Shown here in pieces: positions 22,954 to 31,975 of a stretch of 64,000 nt of DNA (its first letter is position 1; the number at the start of each line of letters is the position of its first letter). The DNA is taken from assembly GCF_014137855.1 (NCBI RefSeq), contig NZ_JACGWT010000002.1, positions 434,001 to 498,000 on the forward strand, read 5' to 3'. A program made the translations under genes and the position numbers. The notes beneath the pieces are model-generated. The model saw only the letters and a program-made list of their open reading frames with translations, was not told the DNA's origin and did no database searches. Origin of the DNA: Microlunatus kandeliicorticis (GTDB taxonomy: Bacteria; Actinomycetota; Actinomycetes; Propionibacteriales; Propionibacteriaceae).

Positions 22954-24657
22954 ATGAACGAGAACACCACCCCCGAGAGCTGGACCGAGGACGACCGGTG
23001 CGGCCACGACGGACTCACCGACCACTTCCACCTGGGCACCGCCGCCCTCGAGCCGCACGAGCTCGCCGAGGTCGACGAGCTCGAGGCGCTGGTCGCCGCC
23101 GACACCATGATCATCGACGAGCGCGGGGACCTGGTCGCCGACGCGGCCGCCGAGCAGGCCGACGAGGACGAGGACGCGCCCGTCCGGGCTCGCCGCAGCC
23201 GGGAGCGCAAGCCGGCTCGCGACCTGTCCTCCTACCTGAAGCAGCACCTGGCCGACCTCGAGTCGCTGCCGACCTACCGGCCGACCATCGGCTGCGTGAT
23301 CCCGGCCTACAACGAGGCCGAGTCGATCGAGGCCGTGCTCCGCTCGCTGCTGGCCCAGACCCGGCTGCCGGACCAGATCCACGTGATCGTCAACAACACC
23401 AAGGACGCGACCTTCGACATCGCGGCCCGGTTCGCCGGCCCGCGCAAGGGCCGCAAGCCCACCCTCGAGGAGAAGCGCCGCGGGATCAAGCGCGGCAAGA
23501 CCGAGGTCTTCGTCCACGACATCGGCGAGAACCCGGACAAGAAGGTCGGCGCGCTCAACTACGGCTACGCGCTGATCGACGGCTCGGGCGACTTCCGCGC
23601 CGACTACCTGCTCGGCGTCGACGGTGACACCACCCTGGCGGTCGACGCGGTCGAGAAGCTCGAGGCCGAGATCTGCTCGGACTCGCGGATCGGCGGCATC
23701 TCGGCGATCTACTCGATCGACGACAGCGTCCAGAAGGGGCTCGTCGCCCCGCTGCTGATCGCCGGCCAGCGCGCCCAGTTCGCCGCCTTCAACATGCAGA
23801 ACATGCTCCGCGGCCGCAACATGGCGGTGCTCGGTGGCCAGTGCTCGATCTTCTCGATGAAGGCGCTGCGCGAGGTCATGACCGCCAACCACCAGAAGAC
23901 CCCGTGGGTCAACGACTCCGAGGTCGAGGACTCGCTGCTCAGCCTGCAGATCAAGTCCGCCGGCTACCTGACCAAGATCAGCGCGACCGCGCGGGCCGAC
24001 GTCGGCGGCATGACCACGCTGCGCAGCCTCGACGGGCAGCAGGTCAAGTGGAACTACGGCGCCATCGACCTGATGTGGCCGGGCCAGCGGGGTGACACGA
24101 AGGGCCAGCCGTTCCACCCGAACCTGCGGCTCCGGTGGGCCGAGAACGTCGGGATGCTGACCAACATCTTCACCCGGATCGCGTTCGTGCTGCTGCTCGC
24201 CGCGGCGCTGAGCATCCACGCCTTCGTGTTCAGCCCGCTGTGGCTGATCCCGCCGGCAGTGGCCATCCTGCTCAACGTCCGGATCGCCATGAGCATGAAG
24301 AACCGCACCTGGAAGGACATCGTCTTCGCCGCGACCGGCATCCCGGCCGAGCTCTACATGTGGCTGCGCGCCGGACACTTCCTCCGCGCCTGGTCGAAGT
24401 TTCTCTCCAAGGTCAAGACCGACAACTGGGCCGAGCAGGCCAAGGCCGAGCGCGGCTCGGGCAACAGCTACCTGATGCCGCTGGTCATCCTGCTGGTCTC
24501 GTTCGTCGCGCTGGCGATCACCTGGTTGCAGATGCCGACCGTGGTGCAGTCCACCGTGCTGTGGCTCGGCTGGCCGGTGCTCTACGTGGTCACCATCGCG
24601 CAGACCGTGGTGATGGCGGCCAAGCTCTTCCGTCGCCAGCACGGCTACCGCGTCTGA
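22954..24657 (+). CDS. Processive-type family 2 glycosyltransferase, membrane-bound
   Basis: 567 residues. A charged ~100-residue N-terminal region precedes the GT-A domain: 'CVIPAYNEAESIEAVL', the VDGDTT motif (DxD-like), EVEDSLLS with the catalytic base Asp, and QQVKW, the counterpart of the Q(Q/R)xRW motif of cellulose, chitin and hyaluronan synthases with Lys in place of Arg. Two helices follow the domain and two more end the protein. Such enzymes polymerise a sugar from a nucleotide donor and pass the chain through the membrane. It stands alone, without partner export genes, so the polymer is unknown. ATG with GAGGAG upstream. Confidence 0.85.
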   Translation: MNENTTPESWTEDDRCGHDGLTDHFHLGTAALEPHELAEVDELEALVAADTMIIDERGDLVADAAAEQADEDEDAPVRARRSRERKPARDLSSYLKQHLADLESLPTYRPTIGCVIPAYNEAESIEAVLRSLLAQTRLPDQIHVIVNNTKDATFDIAARFAGPRKGRKPTLEEKRRGIKRGKTEVFVHDIGENPDKKVGALNYGYALIDGSGDFRADYLLGVDGDTTLAVDAVEKLEAEICSDSRIGGISAIYSIDDSVQKGLVAPLLIAGQRAQFAAFNMQNMLRGRNMAVLGGQCSIFSMKALREVMTANHQKTPWVNDSEVEDSLLSLQIKSAGYLTKISATARADVGGMTTLRSLDGQQVKWNYGAIDLMWPGQRGDTKGQPFHPNLRLRWAENVGMLTNIFTRIAFVLLLAAALSIHAFVFSPLWLIPPAVAILLNVRIAMSMKNRTWKDIVFAATGIPAELYMWLRAGHFLRAWSKFLSKVKTDNWAEQAKAERGSGNSYLMPLVILLVSFVALAITWLQMPTVVQSTVLWLGWPVLYVVTIAQTVVMAAKLFRRQHGYRV

Positions 24658-24789
24658 GCCGCGCTCCAGGCGGGACGCTCTCGCCGCGGCGGTCGGGGCC
24701 CTCTGCTCTCGGGCAGTCGGGGGAGGGCCCCGGTCCCGCAGCCGCTGCGGCGGTGGTCACCCGGTGCGAACCGGCTGACCGATCCCGAC

Positions 24790-24820
24790 ACCGGGCCGGA
24801 GGCATCGCTTCCGGCCCGGT
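24790..24820. terminator. Hairpin terminator of GT2, convergent gap
   Basis: ACCGGGCCGGA (24790-24800) is exactly complementary to 24810-24820 with a 9-nt loop, 132 bp after the glycosyltransferase stop. It is flanked on the right by the 14-bp tandem repeats. Confidence 0.65.
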
Positions 24821-24907
24821 TCGCGTTCCCCGGTTTGCGTTCCCCGGTTTGCGTTCCCCGGTTCGCGTTCTCCGGTTCGCGTTCTCCGGTTCGCGTTCTC
24901 CGGTTCG
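24815..24907. repeat. 14-bp tandem repeat, six full copies
   Basis: Unit (C/T)CCGGTT(C/T)GCGTTC. Full copies start at 24815, 24829, 24843, 24857, 24871 and 24885; a seventh is cut off at about 24907, six bases before the stop codon of the convergent sugar dehydrogenase gene. Point differences run in blocks (C/T at base 1 and at base 8), as expected from slippage growth. Confidence 0.9.
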
Positions 24908-24912
24908 TCTGC

Positions 24913-26109
24913 TCAGAGCGCGACGCGCAGGATCCGGTCGTCGTTGCGGCCGGGAGTGGCCCGGCCGTCCGTGTTGCTGGTGGTCATCCACAGTGCACCG
25001 TCGGGGGCGACGACCACGGTGCGGATCCGGCCGTGCTCGCCACCGAAGTGCCGGACCGGGTCGGCGGCGTCGGTGCCGTCGAGCGCCACCGAGAACAGGC
25101 ACTCGCCCCGGAGCGCCCCGACGAAGGCGGTGCCACGGGTGACCGCCAGGCCGCTGGGCGAGCAGCTCGAGGTCGGGCTCCAGGTGGCTGCGGGGGAACG
25201 GAACCGGCTGTCGTCGGACCGGCCCTCGACGTCCGGCCAGCCGTAGTTGCCGCCCCGGACGATCCGGTTGAGCTCGTCGGTGCTCTTGTCGCCGAACTCG
25301 GTCGCCCACAACCGGCCGGCGGCGTCGAAGGCCAGGCCCTCCACGTTGCGGTGGCCGTAGCTCCAGGTCCGGTTGCCGAACGGGTTGCCGTCGGCGGCGC
25401 CGCCGTCGCGGGTGATCCGGAGGATCTTGCCGGTCAGCGCCGTCCGCGACTGCGCGGTGGCCCGGTCCTCGGCGTCGCCGACCGAGACGAACAGGGTCTT
25501 GTCCGGGGCGACGAGCAGCTTGCCCCCGTGGTGGTGGGTGCTGGTCGGGATCCCGGTCAGCACCGGACGCGGGCGGCCGACCCGGTCACCGGCGAGGCTG
25601 ACCCGCACCACCCGGTTGTCCGCGGCGGTCGTCGTGTAGGCGTAGAGCACGTCCTCGTCGTCGGGGTCGAGGGCCAGTCCGAGCAGACCGCCCTCCCCGC
25701 CGGCCGACGGGCGCTGGACGCCCGCGACGGTTCCGAGCGTCCGGACCCGTCCGGCCGGGGTGATGCTGAGCAGCCGGGCCGAATCGCGTTCGCCGACCAG
25801 CGCGGTGCCGTCACGACGGAAGGCGATGCCCCAGGGCACCTCGAGGTCCTCGGCCACCGTCCCGGTGATCCGCGGCCGCGGCGGTCCGGCGTCCGCGCTG
25901 GGTGAGGCGCTGCCGGACGGGCTGGTCGAGGCGCTCGGGACGGCGCTCGACGGGCTCGGCGTCGGCCCAGCACTCGTCGGGGCGGCGCGGCTCGGTGTCG
26001 TGTTCGGAGCCGAGTCCGGTGCGCTCTCCGCCCCGCCGCTCGCGCAGCCGGCCAGGGTCACGGCGCCGGCGCCGACCGCGGCGCCCAGCAACCGTCGTCG
26101 TGAGATCAC
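24913..26109 (-). CDS. Lipoprotein PQQ-type glucose/sorbosone dehydrogenase
   Basis: 398 residues. Twin-Arg-like SRRRLLGA and the lipobox LAGC (Cys22) give a secreted lipoprotein, followed by a ~60-residue Ser/Pro/Thr/Ala-rich linker. The beta-propeller begins 'EVPWGIAFRRDGTALVGER' and has HHHGGKL and 'EFGDKSTDELNRIVRGGNYGWP', hallmarks of the GSDH (soluble glucose dehydrogenase) family. It would oxidise sugars outside the membrane with PQQ. No PQQ synthesis genes are in the window, and many GSDH-fold proteins have no proven activity. GTG start with GGAGGG 6-7 nt upstream. Confidence 0.88.
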   Translation of the reverse strand: MISRRRLLGAAVGAGAVTLAGCASGGAESAPDSAPNTTPSRAAPTSAGPTPSPSSAVPSASTSPSGSASPSADAGPPRPRITGTVAEDLEVPWGIAFRRDGTALVGERDSARLLSITPAGRVRTLGTVAGVQRPSAGGEGGLLGLALDPDDEDVLYAYTTTAADNRVVRVSLAGDRVGRPRPVLTGIPTSTHHHGGKLLVAPDKTLFVSVGDAEDRATAQSRTALTGKILRITRDGGAADGNPFGNRTWSYGHRNVEGLAFDAAGRLWATEFGDKSTDELNRIVRGGNYGWPDVEGRSDDSRFRSPAATWSPTSSCSPSGLAVTRGTAFVGALRGECLFSVALDGTDAADPVRHFGGEHGRIRTVVVAPDGALWMTTSNTDGRATPGRNDDRILRVAL

Positions 26110-26210
26110 AGGTGCCCTCCTGTCGGAAAGGGCACTCCACGCTACCCGGCGGTTCCTGTGCAGCCCCGGGTTCGCACTGCCGCCGCACCGGAGGGCGCTG
26201 GCCGGCGGGC

Positions 26211-27014
26211 TCAGGCCTCGAGCCGCTCCCGCAGCCAGGCCAGGTCGGCGGACTGGCCCTCGACCCCGCCTGGGGTCTCGACGATCACCGGGACGCCGGC
26301 GTCACGGACCACGGCGACCAGCCCGTCGGGGTCGGCGTACCCCTGGCCGAGGTTGGTGTGCCGGTCGGCGCCGGACCCGAACGCGTCGCGCGAGTCGTTG
26401 GCGTGCACCAGGTCGACCCGCCCGGTGACCGCCTTGACCCGCTCGACCAGGCCGACCAGCTCCTCACCGCTGGCGTGGAAGTGGCAGGTGTCGAGACAGA
26501 AGCCGACGGTCTCACCGCCGGGCGCGGCGGTGACGGCCTCCCACAGCCGACCGATCCGGTCGAGCTGGCGGGCCATCGCGTTCTCGCCGCCCGCGGTGTT
26601 CTCGATCAGCACCGTGGCCGGCATCTCCATCCGCTCGATGCACTTGCGCCAGTTGTCGAAGCCGACCGCGGGGTCGTCCGCGTCGGAGACGTGACCGGCG
26701 TGCACGACGATCCCGAGCGCGCCGATCGCGGCGGTGGCGTTCACGTAGGACTGCAGCAGCTTGCGGCTGGGGATCCGGATCCGGTTGTTGGTGGTGGCCA
26801 CGTTGATCCGGTAGGGCGCGTGCACCACCAGAGCGATCCCGGCCCCGGTGGCCGCGTCGCGGAGGGCCTCGGCGCCGCCCTCGTAGCGGACCACCGGCTC
26901 CTTCCAGGCCTGCGGCTCCCCGAGGAAGAACTGGCTGACCTGCGCGTCGCGGGCCCGGGCCTCGGCGATCGGGTCGGTCTGGTCGACGTGCGCCCCCAAC
27001 AACACTCCACTCAC
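26211..27014 (-). CDS. nfo: Endonuclease IV (AP endonuclease)
   Basis: 267 residues, a TIM-barrel of the AP_endonuc_2 fold. Metal ligands are visible in 'HAPYRINVAT', 'VVHAGHV', 'IENTAGGE', 'CLDTCHFHASG' and 'HANDSRDAFGSGADRHTNLGQG', in the order typical of endonuclease IV. It cuts DNA at abasic sites in base excision repair. The GTG 27014 has TACTCT 7 nt upstream (leaderless); longer upstream frames are Arg/Pro-rich and unlike the family. Confidence 0.92.
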   Translation of the reverse strand: MSGVLLGAHVDQTDPIAEARARDAQVSQFFLGEPQAWKEPVVRYEGGAEALRDAATGAGIALVVHAPYRINVATTNNRIRIPSRKLLQSYVNATAAIGALGIVVHAGHVSDADDPAVGFDNWRKCIERMEMPATVLIENTAGGENAMARQLDRIGRLWEAVTAAPGGETVGFCLDTCHFHASGEELVGLVERVKAVTGRVDLVHANDSRDAFGSGADRHTNLGQGYADPDGLVAVVRDAGVPVIVETPGGVEGQSADLAWLRERLEA

Positions 27015-27226
27015 CCTGGCGAGAGTAGGGCACGGCTCGGACACCGCCGGGGCGCACGGCCACCGGCCAACGTTCGGTAACGGCTCGGCGACGACTCCGC
27101 GACATGCCCCGCGTGCCGGGCCGGATCGGCCGTCCGGCCGCCGCGGTCGTGTCATATTGACGCCACCGGCGCTCAGCGGGGTGGCGGTGGCGAGGGCGCC
27201 CGGACGGGCCGAGCGGGAGGACAGTC

Positions 27227-28354
27227 GTGCGGAAGATCGGGATCGTGGCGGGGGCCGTGCTGGCGACCGGGGTGCTGTTCGCGGGGGCCGGCTGCGCGCC
27301 GCCCGCCTCGACCGGCTCGTCGAGCGGGTCGAGCTCGACCGGGGCGGCGTCGTGGAACTCGGCGCAGGACGCCGGCGGCATGGACGCCCTGGTGGCCGCG
27401 GCCAAGAAGGAGGGCAAGCTGAACGTCATCGCGTTGCCGCCGGACTGGGCCAACTACGGCAAGATCATCTCCTCGTTCCAGAGCAAGTACGGCATCACCG
27501 TGAACTCGGCCCAGCCCGACGCGGCCAGCCAGGACGAGATCAACGCAGCCGGCCAGCAGAAGGGCACCGACCGCGCCCCCGACGTCTTCGACCTCGGGCA
27601 GTCCGTCGCGCTGGCCAACACCGGGATGTTCGCGCCCTACAAGGTCTCGACCTGGGACACCATCCCCAGCGACCTCAAGGACGGCAACGGCGTCTGGGTC
27701 AACGACTACGGCGGCTACATGTCGATCGGGTACAACGCCGACAAGGTGCCCACCCCCACCGGCGTCAAGGACCTGCTCGGCTCGGGCTTCAAGGGCAAGG
27801 TCGCGCTCAACGGTGACCCGACCCAGGCCGGGGCGGCCTTCGCCGGTGTCGCGATGGCCTCGCTGGCCAACGGCGGCAGCGCCGACAACATCCAGCCCGG
27901 TATCGACTTCTTCTCCTCGCTCAAGAAGGCCGGCAACTTCCTGCCGGTCGACCCGACCGCGGCGACGATCGAGTCCGGTCAGACCCCCGTGGTCATCGAC
28001 TGGGACTACACCAACGCGGCCGAGACCGCCAAGGTCCCGAGCTGGAAGGTCATCGTCCCGAGCAACGCGGTGGTCGGTGGCTACTACTTCCAGGCCATCA
28101 ACAAGGACGCCCCGCACCCGGCGGCCGCCCGGCTGTGGGAGGAGTACCTCTACTCCGATGAAGGCCAGAACCTGTTCCTCAACGGCGGCGCCCGCCCGGT
28201 CCGGGCCGACGCGATGGAGAAGGCCGGCACCATCGACAAGACCGCCTACGCCAAGCTCCCGAAGGTCGAGGGCACCCCGGTGATCCTCACCCCTGACCAG
28301 ACCAAGACGGCCGCCGGCGTGCTCAGCAAGGAGTGGAGCAAGGCGGTCGGCTGA
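27227..28354 (+). CDS. ABC importer substrate-binding lipoprotein (PotD/AfuA-like)
   Basis: 375 residues. Signal peptide with Cys23 (relaxed lipobox AGAGC), a Ser/Gly/Thr-rich linker, then a periplasmic-binding fold with the 'VFDLGQSVAL' and 'VWVNDYGGYMSIGYNADKV' segments typical of the polyamine, iron and 2-aminoethylphosphonate binding proteins (SBP_bac_6/8). First gene of a four-gene operon with two permeases and an ATPase. GGGAGGA lies 5 nt before the GTG. A CATATT box at about 27152 could be the promoter. Substrate not predictable by eye. Confidence 0.88.
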   Translation: MRKIGIVAGAVLATGVLFAGAGCAPPASTGSSSGSSSTGAASWNSAQDAGGMDALVAAAKKEGKLNVIALPPDWANYGKIISSFQSKYGITVNSAQPDAASQDEINAAGQQKGTDRAPDVFDLGQSVALANTGMFAPYKVSTWDTIPSDLKDGNGVWVNDYGGYMSIGYNADKVPTPTGVKDLLGSGFKGKVALNGDPTQAGAAFAGVAMASLANGGSADNIQPGIDFFSSLKKAGNFLPVDPTAATIESGQTPVVIDWDYTNAAETAKVPSWKVIVPSNAVVGGYYFQAINKDAPHPAAARLWEEYLYSDEGQNLFLNGGARPVRADAMEKAGTIDKTAYAKLPKVEGTPVILTPDQTKTAAGVLSKEWSKAVG

Positions 28355-28373
28355 GGCGAGAGGACACCCGCGG

Positions 28374-29231
28374 ATGGCGAGGCGATCGGGCGTCCGGCTC
28401 CGGCCGGCGCTCGGCGTGCTCCCGTTCGGCGTCTACCTGCTGATCTTCCTCATCGTCCCCACCGTGACGGTGCTGATCGGTGCGTTCGCCGAGAACGGCC
28501 GGCCCAGCGCGGCCAACCTGGCCGCGCTGGCCGACGGCAGCGTGGCCACCGCGCTGCTCAACAGCGTCGCGGTCTCCGCGGTCACCGCGCTGATCGGCGG
28601 CGTGGTCGGGGCGCTGGCCGCCTACGCGGTGGTGACCGGGCGGCCGGACGGCGTCCTGCGCCGGCTGGTGACCTCGGTCTGCGGGGTGCTGGCCCAGTTC
28701 GGCGGCGTCACGCTGGCCTTCGCCTTCATCGCCACGCTGGGCATCTCCGGGGTCGTCTCCACCTGGCTCGACGCGCACCTCGGGACCTCGCTGACCAGCA
28801 GCGTCTGGCTGTTCGGGCTCAAGGGCCTGGTGCTGGTCTACTCCTACTTCCAGATCCCGCTGATGGTGATCGTCTTCCTGCCCGCGCTGGACGGAATCCG
28901 GCCGCAGTGGCGCGAGGCGGCGGCGAACCTGGGGGCGACCGGGTGGCAGTACTGGCGCTACGTCGGGCTGCCGCTGCTCGCGCCGGCCTTCCTCGGTGCG
29001 CTGCTGCTGCTCTTCGCCAACGCCTTCGCCGCCTACGCGACCGCCGCCGCGCTGGTCAGCCAGGGCAGCCCGATCATCCCGCTGTGGATCCGGACCGCGC
29101 TCACCAGCGAGGTGGTCCTGGGTCGGCAGAACTTCGCCTACGCGCTGGCGCTCGAGATGATCGTCGTGGTCGCCGCGGTGATGATCGGCTACACGCTGCT
29201 GGTCCGTCGCACCGCGCGGTGGATCCGATGA
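28374..29231 (+). CDS. ABC importer permease, first subunit
   Basis: 285 residues with six predicted helices. The EAA loop 'WREAAANLGATGWQYWRYVGLPLLAPAF' at about residues 180-207 binds the ATPase. It belongs to the PotB/CysT-like permeases. RBS GAGAGGA before the ATG, 19 bp after the binding-protein gene. Confidence 0.92.
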   Translation: MARRSGVRLRPALGVLPFGVYLLIFLIVPTVTVLIGAFAENGRPSAANLAALADGSVATALLNSVAVSAVTALIGGVVGALAAYAVVTGRPDGVLRRLVTSVCGVLAQFGGVTLAFAFIATLGISGVVSTWLDAHLGTSLTSSVWLFGLKGLVLVYSYFQIPLMVIVFLPALDGIRPQWREAAANLGATGWQYWRYVGLPLLAPAFLGALLLLFANAFAAYATAAALVSQGSPIIPLWIRTALTSEVVLGRQNFAYALALEMIVVVAAVMIGYTLLVRRTARWIR

Positions 29232-29250
29232 TCACCACGGGCGGAGCCCG

Positions 29251-30108
29251 ATGACCCCCCGCCAGGCGGCCCGGGCGCGGCTGACCACCTTCCGGGTGGT
29301 CGTCCTGGTCCTGGTCGGGCTGTTCTTCCTCGTCCCGCTGCTGAGCATGCTCGACTTCAGCACCCGCAACTTCACCGGCACCGGCCGCACCGGGGCCGCC
29401 TGGGCGCTGCTGGTCACCGACCCGCTGCTGCGCGGGTCGATCATCACCTCGCTGGTGCTCGCGGTGCTCACCGTGGTGCTGATGCTGGTGCTGCTGGTGC
29501 CGACGATGATCTGGGTCCGGCTGCGGGTGCCCTGGGTGGCCCGGCCGCTCGAGTTCTTCTGCCTGCTGCCGCTGACCGTGCCGCCCCTGGTGCTGGTGGT
29601 GGGGCTCAAGAACGTCGTGCTCTGGCTCAACTTCCTGTTCGGCGACACCCCCTACGTGCTGACCTTCCTCTACGTGGTGCTGGTGCTGCCCTACGCCTAC
29701 CGCGCGCTCGACGCCGGGCTGTCGGCCATCGACGTCCCCACGCTGGCCGAGGCGGCCCGGAGCCTCGGCGCCGGCTGGGCCACGGTGATCACCCGGGTGG
29801 TGGTGCCGAACATCAGGACCGCGCTGCTCTCGGCCTCGTTCATCTCGATCGCGCTGGTGCTGGGCGAGTTCACCTTCGCCTCGCTGCTGAACTACAACAC
29901 ACTGCAGGTGGTGATCAACCTGCAGTCCAAGGCCAACGCGCAGGAGTCGGTGGCAGCGTCGCTGGCCTCGATCCTGTTCGCCGCGGTGCTGTTGATCATC
30001 CTGTCGGTGGTCAGCGGCGGGCGGCGTGGCCGGGCGGTCGCCTCGGCGGCTCCGCTGCCCACCGGCACCGCACCCGCCGCCGCACCGGCCGGGACGGCCG
30101 GCTCGTGA
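29251..30108 (+). CDS. ABC importer permease, second subunit
   Basis: 285 residues, six helices, with the EAA loop 'LAEAARSLGAGWATVITRVVVPNI'. PotC-like partner of the first permease. A GGAG lies 5 nt before ATG 29251; an ATG at 29228 overlapping the previous stop is out of frame with this gene. Ala/Gly/Pro-rich tail. Confidence 0.92.
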   Translation: MTPRQAARARLTTFRVVVLVLVGLFFLVPLLSMLDFSTRNFTGTGRTGAAWALLVTDPLLRGSIITSLVLAVLTVVLMLVLLVPTMIWVRLRVPWVARPLEFFCLLPLTVPPLVLVVGLKNVVLWLNFLFGDTPYVLTFLYVVLVLPYAYRALDAGLSAIDVPTLAEAARSLGAGWATVITRVVVPNIRTALLSASFISIALVLGEFTFASLLNYNTLQVVINLQSKANAQESVAASLASILFAAVLLIILSVVSGGRRGRAVASAAPLPTGTAPAAAPAGTAGS

Positions 30109-30145
30109 TCGTCACCGGCGACGTCCGGAGAGGGAGGCACCACCG

Positions 30146-31195
30146 ATGAAGCCCGAGCGGGGAACCGGCGTCGAGGTGCGGCTCGAGGAGCTGCACCGGC
30201 ACTACGGCAGCACCCGGGCGCTGGACGGTCTCGACCTCACCCTGCGCCCCGGTGAGCTGGTCGCGCTGCTCGGGCCGTCGGGCTGCGGCAAGACGACCGC
30301 GCTGCGGATCCTCGCCGGGCTGGACGAACCGACGTCGGGCCGGGTGCTCGTCGACGGCCGCGACGTCACCACGGTGCCGGCCAACAAGCGCGACATGGGC
30401 ATGGTCTTCCAGGCCTACTCGTTGTTCCCGCACCTGACCGCGCAGGCCAACGTCGAGTTCGGGCTCAAGCTGCGCAAGGTCGACCGGGCCCGCCGGGCCG
30501 CCCGGGCGCGCGAGATGCTCGACCTGGTCGGGCTGGCCGACCAGGCGTCGCGGTACGCCACCGAGCTCTCCGGCGGCCAACAGCAGCGGGTCGCCCTGGC
30601 CCGCGCGCTGGCCATCGAGCCGTCGGTGCTGCTGCTCGACGAGCCGCTGTCGGCGCTCGACGCCAAGGTGCGCACCCAGCTGCGCGACGAGATCCGCCGG
30701 GTCCAGCTCGAGGTGGGCACCACCACGCTGTTCGTCACCCACGACCAGGAGGAGGCGCTGGCCATGGCCGACCGGGTCGGGGTGATGAGCAAGGGGGTGC
30801 TGCAGCAGCTCGACACCCCGCAGGAGCTCTACGCCCACCCGGTCAACGCCTTCGTGGCCGACTTCGTCGGGCTGATGAACCGGGTGCCGGCCGAGGTCGC
30901 CGACGGCCGGGTGCGGCTCCTGGGCACCGAGGTCGCCACCCTCGACGGCTCGGTCACCGACGGCGCCGGGGTGGCGCTGCTCCGGCCCGAGCAGCTGACC
31001 GTCCGGCCCGACCCGGACGGGACCGCCGAGGTGGTCGACGTGATGTTCTCGGGCGCGGTGTCGCGGCTCCGGCTGCGCGCGGGCGAGCAGGAGCTGGTGT
31101 CCCAGCTCTCCGGGTCGGCGCTCAGCGGGCTGTCCGCCGGAACCCGGGTGCGGCTCGGCGTGGACGCCGAGCGGCTGCTGGTCACCGCGCCCTGA
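30146..31195 (+). CDS. ABC importer ATPase (PotA/FbpC/PhnT-like)
   Basis: 349 residues. Walker A GPSGCGKTT (43-51), Q-loop in MVFQAYSLFPHL, signature LSGGQQQR, Walker B VLLLDEPLSALD and switch VTHDQEEA are all present. The C-terminal ~100 residues form a TOBE domain. It energises the two permeases before it. GGGAGG lies ~9 nt before the ATG 30146; upstream in-frame codons would overlap the permease gene and are not family-like. Confidence 0.95.
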   Translation: MKPERGTGVEVRLEELHRHYGSTRALDGLDLTLRPGELVALLGPSGCGKTTALRILAGLDEPTSGRVLVDGRDVTTVPANKRDMGMVFQAYSLFPHLTAQANVEFGLKLRKVDRARRAARAREMLDLVGLADQASRYATELSGGQQQRVALARALAIEPSVLLLDEPLSALDAKVRTQLRDEIRRVQLEVGTTTLFVTHDQEEALAMADRVGVMSKGVLQQLDTPQELYAHPVNAFVADFVGLMNRVPAEVADGRVRLLGTEVATLDGSVTDGAGVALLRPEQLTVRPDPDGTAEVVDVMFSGAVSRLRLRAGEQELVSQLSGSALSGLSAGTRVRLGVDAERLLVTAP

Positions 31196-31239
31196 CCCGT
31201 CCGGGTCGCGCTGTCGGACGTCCGTGCCAGGCTGGGCCC

Positions 31240-31821
31240 ATGGCCAAGGTCGTCCTGCTCCACCACGTCCACGGGCTGACCGACGGCGTGATCGCGTTCG
31301 CCGACCGGCTGCGCCGTGCCGGGCACACCGTGCACACGCCCGACCTGTTCGACGGGCACACCTTCGCCGAGCTCGCCGCCGGGATGGCCTACGAGGAGGA
31401 GACGGTCGGCTGGGAGGGGATGCAGGCCCGGGCGCACGCCGCGGTCGAGGGCCTGCCCGCCGGACTGGTCTACGCCGGCTTCTCGATGGGGGCGGTCTAC
31501 GACACCGTGCTGGTGCTCGAGCGGCCCGGGGCCCTCGGCGCGGTGCTGATGGAGTCCTGCCCGGACCCGGCGGACTTCGGCGGCTGGCCGGCCGGCGTAC
31601 CGGTGCAGGTGCACGGCCGCGACGCCGACCCGTACTTCGGCGCGGAGGGCCGGGCGAACGCGGAGGCGGTGATCGCGCTGGCCGGTGCGGGGGAACTGTT
31701 CGTCTACCCGGGCGAGCAGCACCTGTTCGCCGACGCGTCGCTTCCGGGCTACGACCCCGACCAGACCGCGCTGCTCGTCGACCGGGTGCTCGGGTTCCTG
31801 GGCGGGCTCGACCGCGGCTGA
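31240..31821 (+). CDS. Dienelactone-hydrolase-family protein with Ser nucleophile (paralogue)
   Basis: 193 residues, clearly homologous to the product at 4145-4729: both start MA-VV-HHV-GLTDGV and share HTVHTPDLFDG. The nucleophile elbow is GFSMG (Ser82) instead of the classical Cys; the Asp in GRDADPYFG and His of GEQHLF complete the triad. The ATG 31240 has CAGGCT 6 nt upstream, so it is likely leaderless and separate from the ABC operon. Substrate unknown. Confidence 0.82.
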   Translation: MAKVVLLHHVHGLTDGVIAFADRLRRAGHTVHTPDLFDGHTFAELAAGMAYEEETVGWEGMQARAHAAVEGLPAGLVYAGFSMGAVYDTVLVLERPGALGAVLMESCPDPADFGGWPAGVPVQVHGRDADPYFGAEGRANAEAVIALAGAGELFVYPGEQHLFADASLPGYDPDQTALLVDRVLGFLGGLDRG

Positions 31822-31840
31822 CCGCGCCGGCCGCCGGGGC

Positions 31841-31975
31841 TCAGGTCCGCTTGACCGGCGGCCGCGGTCGCCGGCGCGGCGGGTGCGCGTCGCGCCAGTA
31901 GCCGGCGAAGACGAGCGCCGCGCCCATCACCAGGGCGAGGATGCCGCCCAGCAGCAGCGCGTTCGAGAGCTCCAT
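31841..31975 (-). CDS. 44-residue single-helix membrane protein
   Basis: MELSNALLLGG begins one hydrophobic helix (to about residue 25), and the rest is Arg/Pro-rich. The ATG overlaps the stop codon of the M48 protease gene by one base (TGATG), with GGAG upstream, so it is translated with the protease. It may be a small accessory or anchor for that protease; no family recognised. Confidence 0.6.
   Translation of the reverse strand: MELSNALLLGGILALVMGAALVFAGYWRDAHPPRRRPRPPVKRT

Noticed and set aside
24913-26109. Evidence for a PQQ pathway
   Set aside because: The sugar dehydrogenase fold alone does not prove PQQ use, and no pqq genes are in the window.
29228-29256. Start of the second permease at the ATG overlapping the first permease's stop
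   Set aside because: That ATG is in another frame; ATG 29251 has a GGAG at proper spacing.
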